Source: Melioribacteraceae bacterium (GTDB taxonomy: Bacteria; Bacteroidota; Ignavibacteria; Ignavibacteriales; Melioribacteraceae). Taken from it: DNA of 64,000 nucleotides. Positions 63,699-64,000 of the stretch are shown here, in pieces. The position numbers and the translations under genes were made by a program. Location of the stretch: NCBI GenBank assembly GCA_027030245.1, contig JALVFE010000030.1, positions 62,001-126,000 on the forward strand, read 5' to 3'. The notes under the pieces were generated by a model, which was not told the DNA's origin, did not search any database, and worked only from the letters and a program-made list of their open reading frames with translations. Numbering within the stretch: position 1 is the first letter of the stretch; every line of letters starts with the position of its first letter.

Positions 63699-64000
63699 CT
63701 ATCTCGCATATGCTTTATTTTCATTATTAAGTATAGATTTTTGTTCAATCCACTTAAATATCGGATTGTAAAGCACTTCTATTTTCGGTTTAGAATTTGC
63801 TTTATATAGTTTAACTAATTCATCGCTAAATTCTCTAAACCGATTAAATTTTCTTTTATCATTCATAAAATCAGTTTGTATTTTAAGTATCGTATCAATA
63901 TTTTCTTTACTATATGTATCAATCGCGTATAAATTGAATACTCCCCAAGTCATATATTCATTAAACGTACTATATTTGGACTGATAACCTTTTTGACTAT
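63699..64000 (-). CDS. Unrecognised protein, C-terminal part (runs off window)
   Basis: The minus strand is open from a TAG stop at 63699 to the window edge, 100 residues. It passes an internal ATG at 63953 but the frame continues upstream without a stop, so the true start is beyond the window. Visible sequence includes YMTWGVFNLYAIDTYSKENI and FREFSDELVKLYKANSKPKI. I do not recognise it; an uncharacterised peptidase-like family (DUF4932) is one possibility, weakly. It is upstream of, and in the same direction as, the jelly-roll lipoprotein. Confidence 0.7.
   Translation of the reverse strand, partial: SQKGYQSKYSTFNEYMTWGVFNLYAIDTYSKENIDTILKIQTDFMNDKRKFNRFREFSDELVKLYKANSKPKIEVLYNPIFKWIEQKSILNNENKAYAR

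Overview
The window reads as chromosomal core sequence from an AT-rich (roughly 35-40% GC by eye) Gram-negative bacterium of the Bacteroidota/Chlorobi assemblage, most likely an Ignavibacteria-type lineage. The reasons are: a two-component-regulator-type beta-propeller protein ending in a type IX secretion (T9SS) sorting-domain-like tail; an LptD outer-membrane protein of the Bacteroidota style; many lipoproteins; menaquinone-type MenG; weak or A-rich ribosome binding sites mixed with a few strong ones; and an intergenic island of palindromic repeats of the kind common in that group. The taxonomic placement is inference. No rRNA, tRNA, phage, IS transposase or CRISPR was seen.

Layout. 1-7.4 kb: the start of an FKBP-type isomerase lipoprotein gene, a MATE exporter, a YigZ-family protein, then a tightly overlapped uvrA / nucleoside-deaminase-like amidohydrolase / rdgB operon. 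7.4-11.2 kb (minus strand): rsmA-mgtE-PAP2-menG, overlapping or nearly so. 11.3-17.4 kb: a ROK kinase lacking the usual zinc cysteines, an ABC-F ATPase, a PorZ-like propeller protein and a PHP phosphoesterase. 17.5-21.2 kb: gap and pgk of glycolysis with a terminator between them, a rhomboid protease and a small lipoprotein. 21.2-27.9 kb: long RecQ, an ABC-2 exporter pair, 3-hydroxyacyl-CoA dehydrogenase and acetate kinase. 27.9-33.8 kb is the most accessory-looking coding stretch: a RelE/ParE-like toxin-antitoxin pair, an SDR enzyme without the standard catalytic Tyr/Lys, a FAD-dependent dehydrogenase, a sugar-epimerase-like gene split by a one-base frameshift, and a two-gene restriction-modification system whose nuclease carries the BglII-type D-x8-E-x-Q active site. 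33.9-39.3 kb (minus): mutS, a DUF1684 lipoprotein, DAHP synthase and prephenate dehydrogenase (aromatic amino acid synthesis). 39.5-43.2 kb: a 1257-residue cytoplasmic GH13 protein with unrecognised N- and C-terminal regions and an altered conserved region IV.

43.5-53.0 kb: the proton-translocating transhydrogenase operon pntAA-pntAB-pntB, a GH20 hexosaminidase with an adjacent sodium:solute symporter, then crcB-DUF190-PAP2 on the minus strand, and a DUF4097-type protein built on TSGGDI repeats. 53.0-54.5 kb is a 1.46-kb gene-free island packed with nested palindromes: four tandem ~100-bp composite units, a ~145-bp long hairpin ending in a GGAA tetraloop, a two-copy ~104-bp repeat, and a 7-bp tandem repeat. 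54.5-60.1 kb: an outer-membrane/envelope operon (Gfo/Idh/MocA oxidoreductase, LEA14-like lipoprotein, ROK kinase, LptD, NYN-domain protein). 60.1-64 kb: a nitrilase-superfamily amidase, a TPR lipoprotein overlapped with a DUF58 protein, a perfect 36-bp palindrome related to ones in the island, a jelly-roll lipoprotein and the C-terminal part of an unrecognised gene.

Taken together the genes suggest a heterotrophic, menaquinone-using organism with glycolysis, acetate-forming energy metabolism, amino-sugar polymer use and standard DNA repair. The strongest candidates for something undescribed are the repeat island and the giant GH13 protein; everything else belongs to known families, several with notable deviations.
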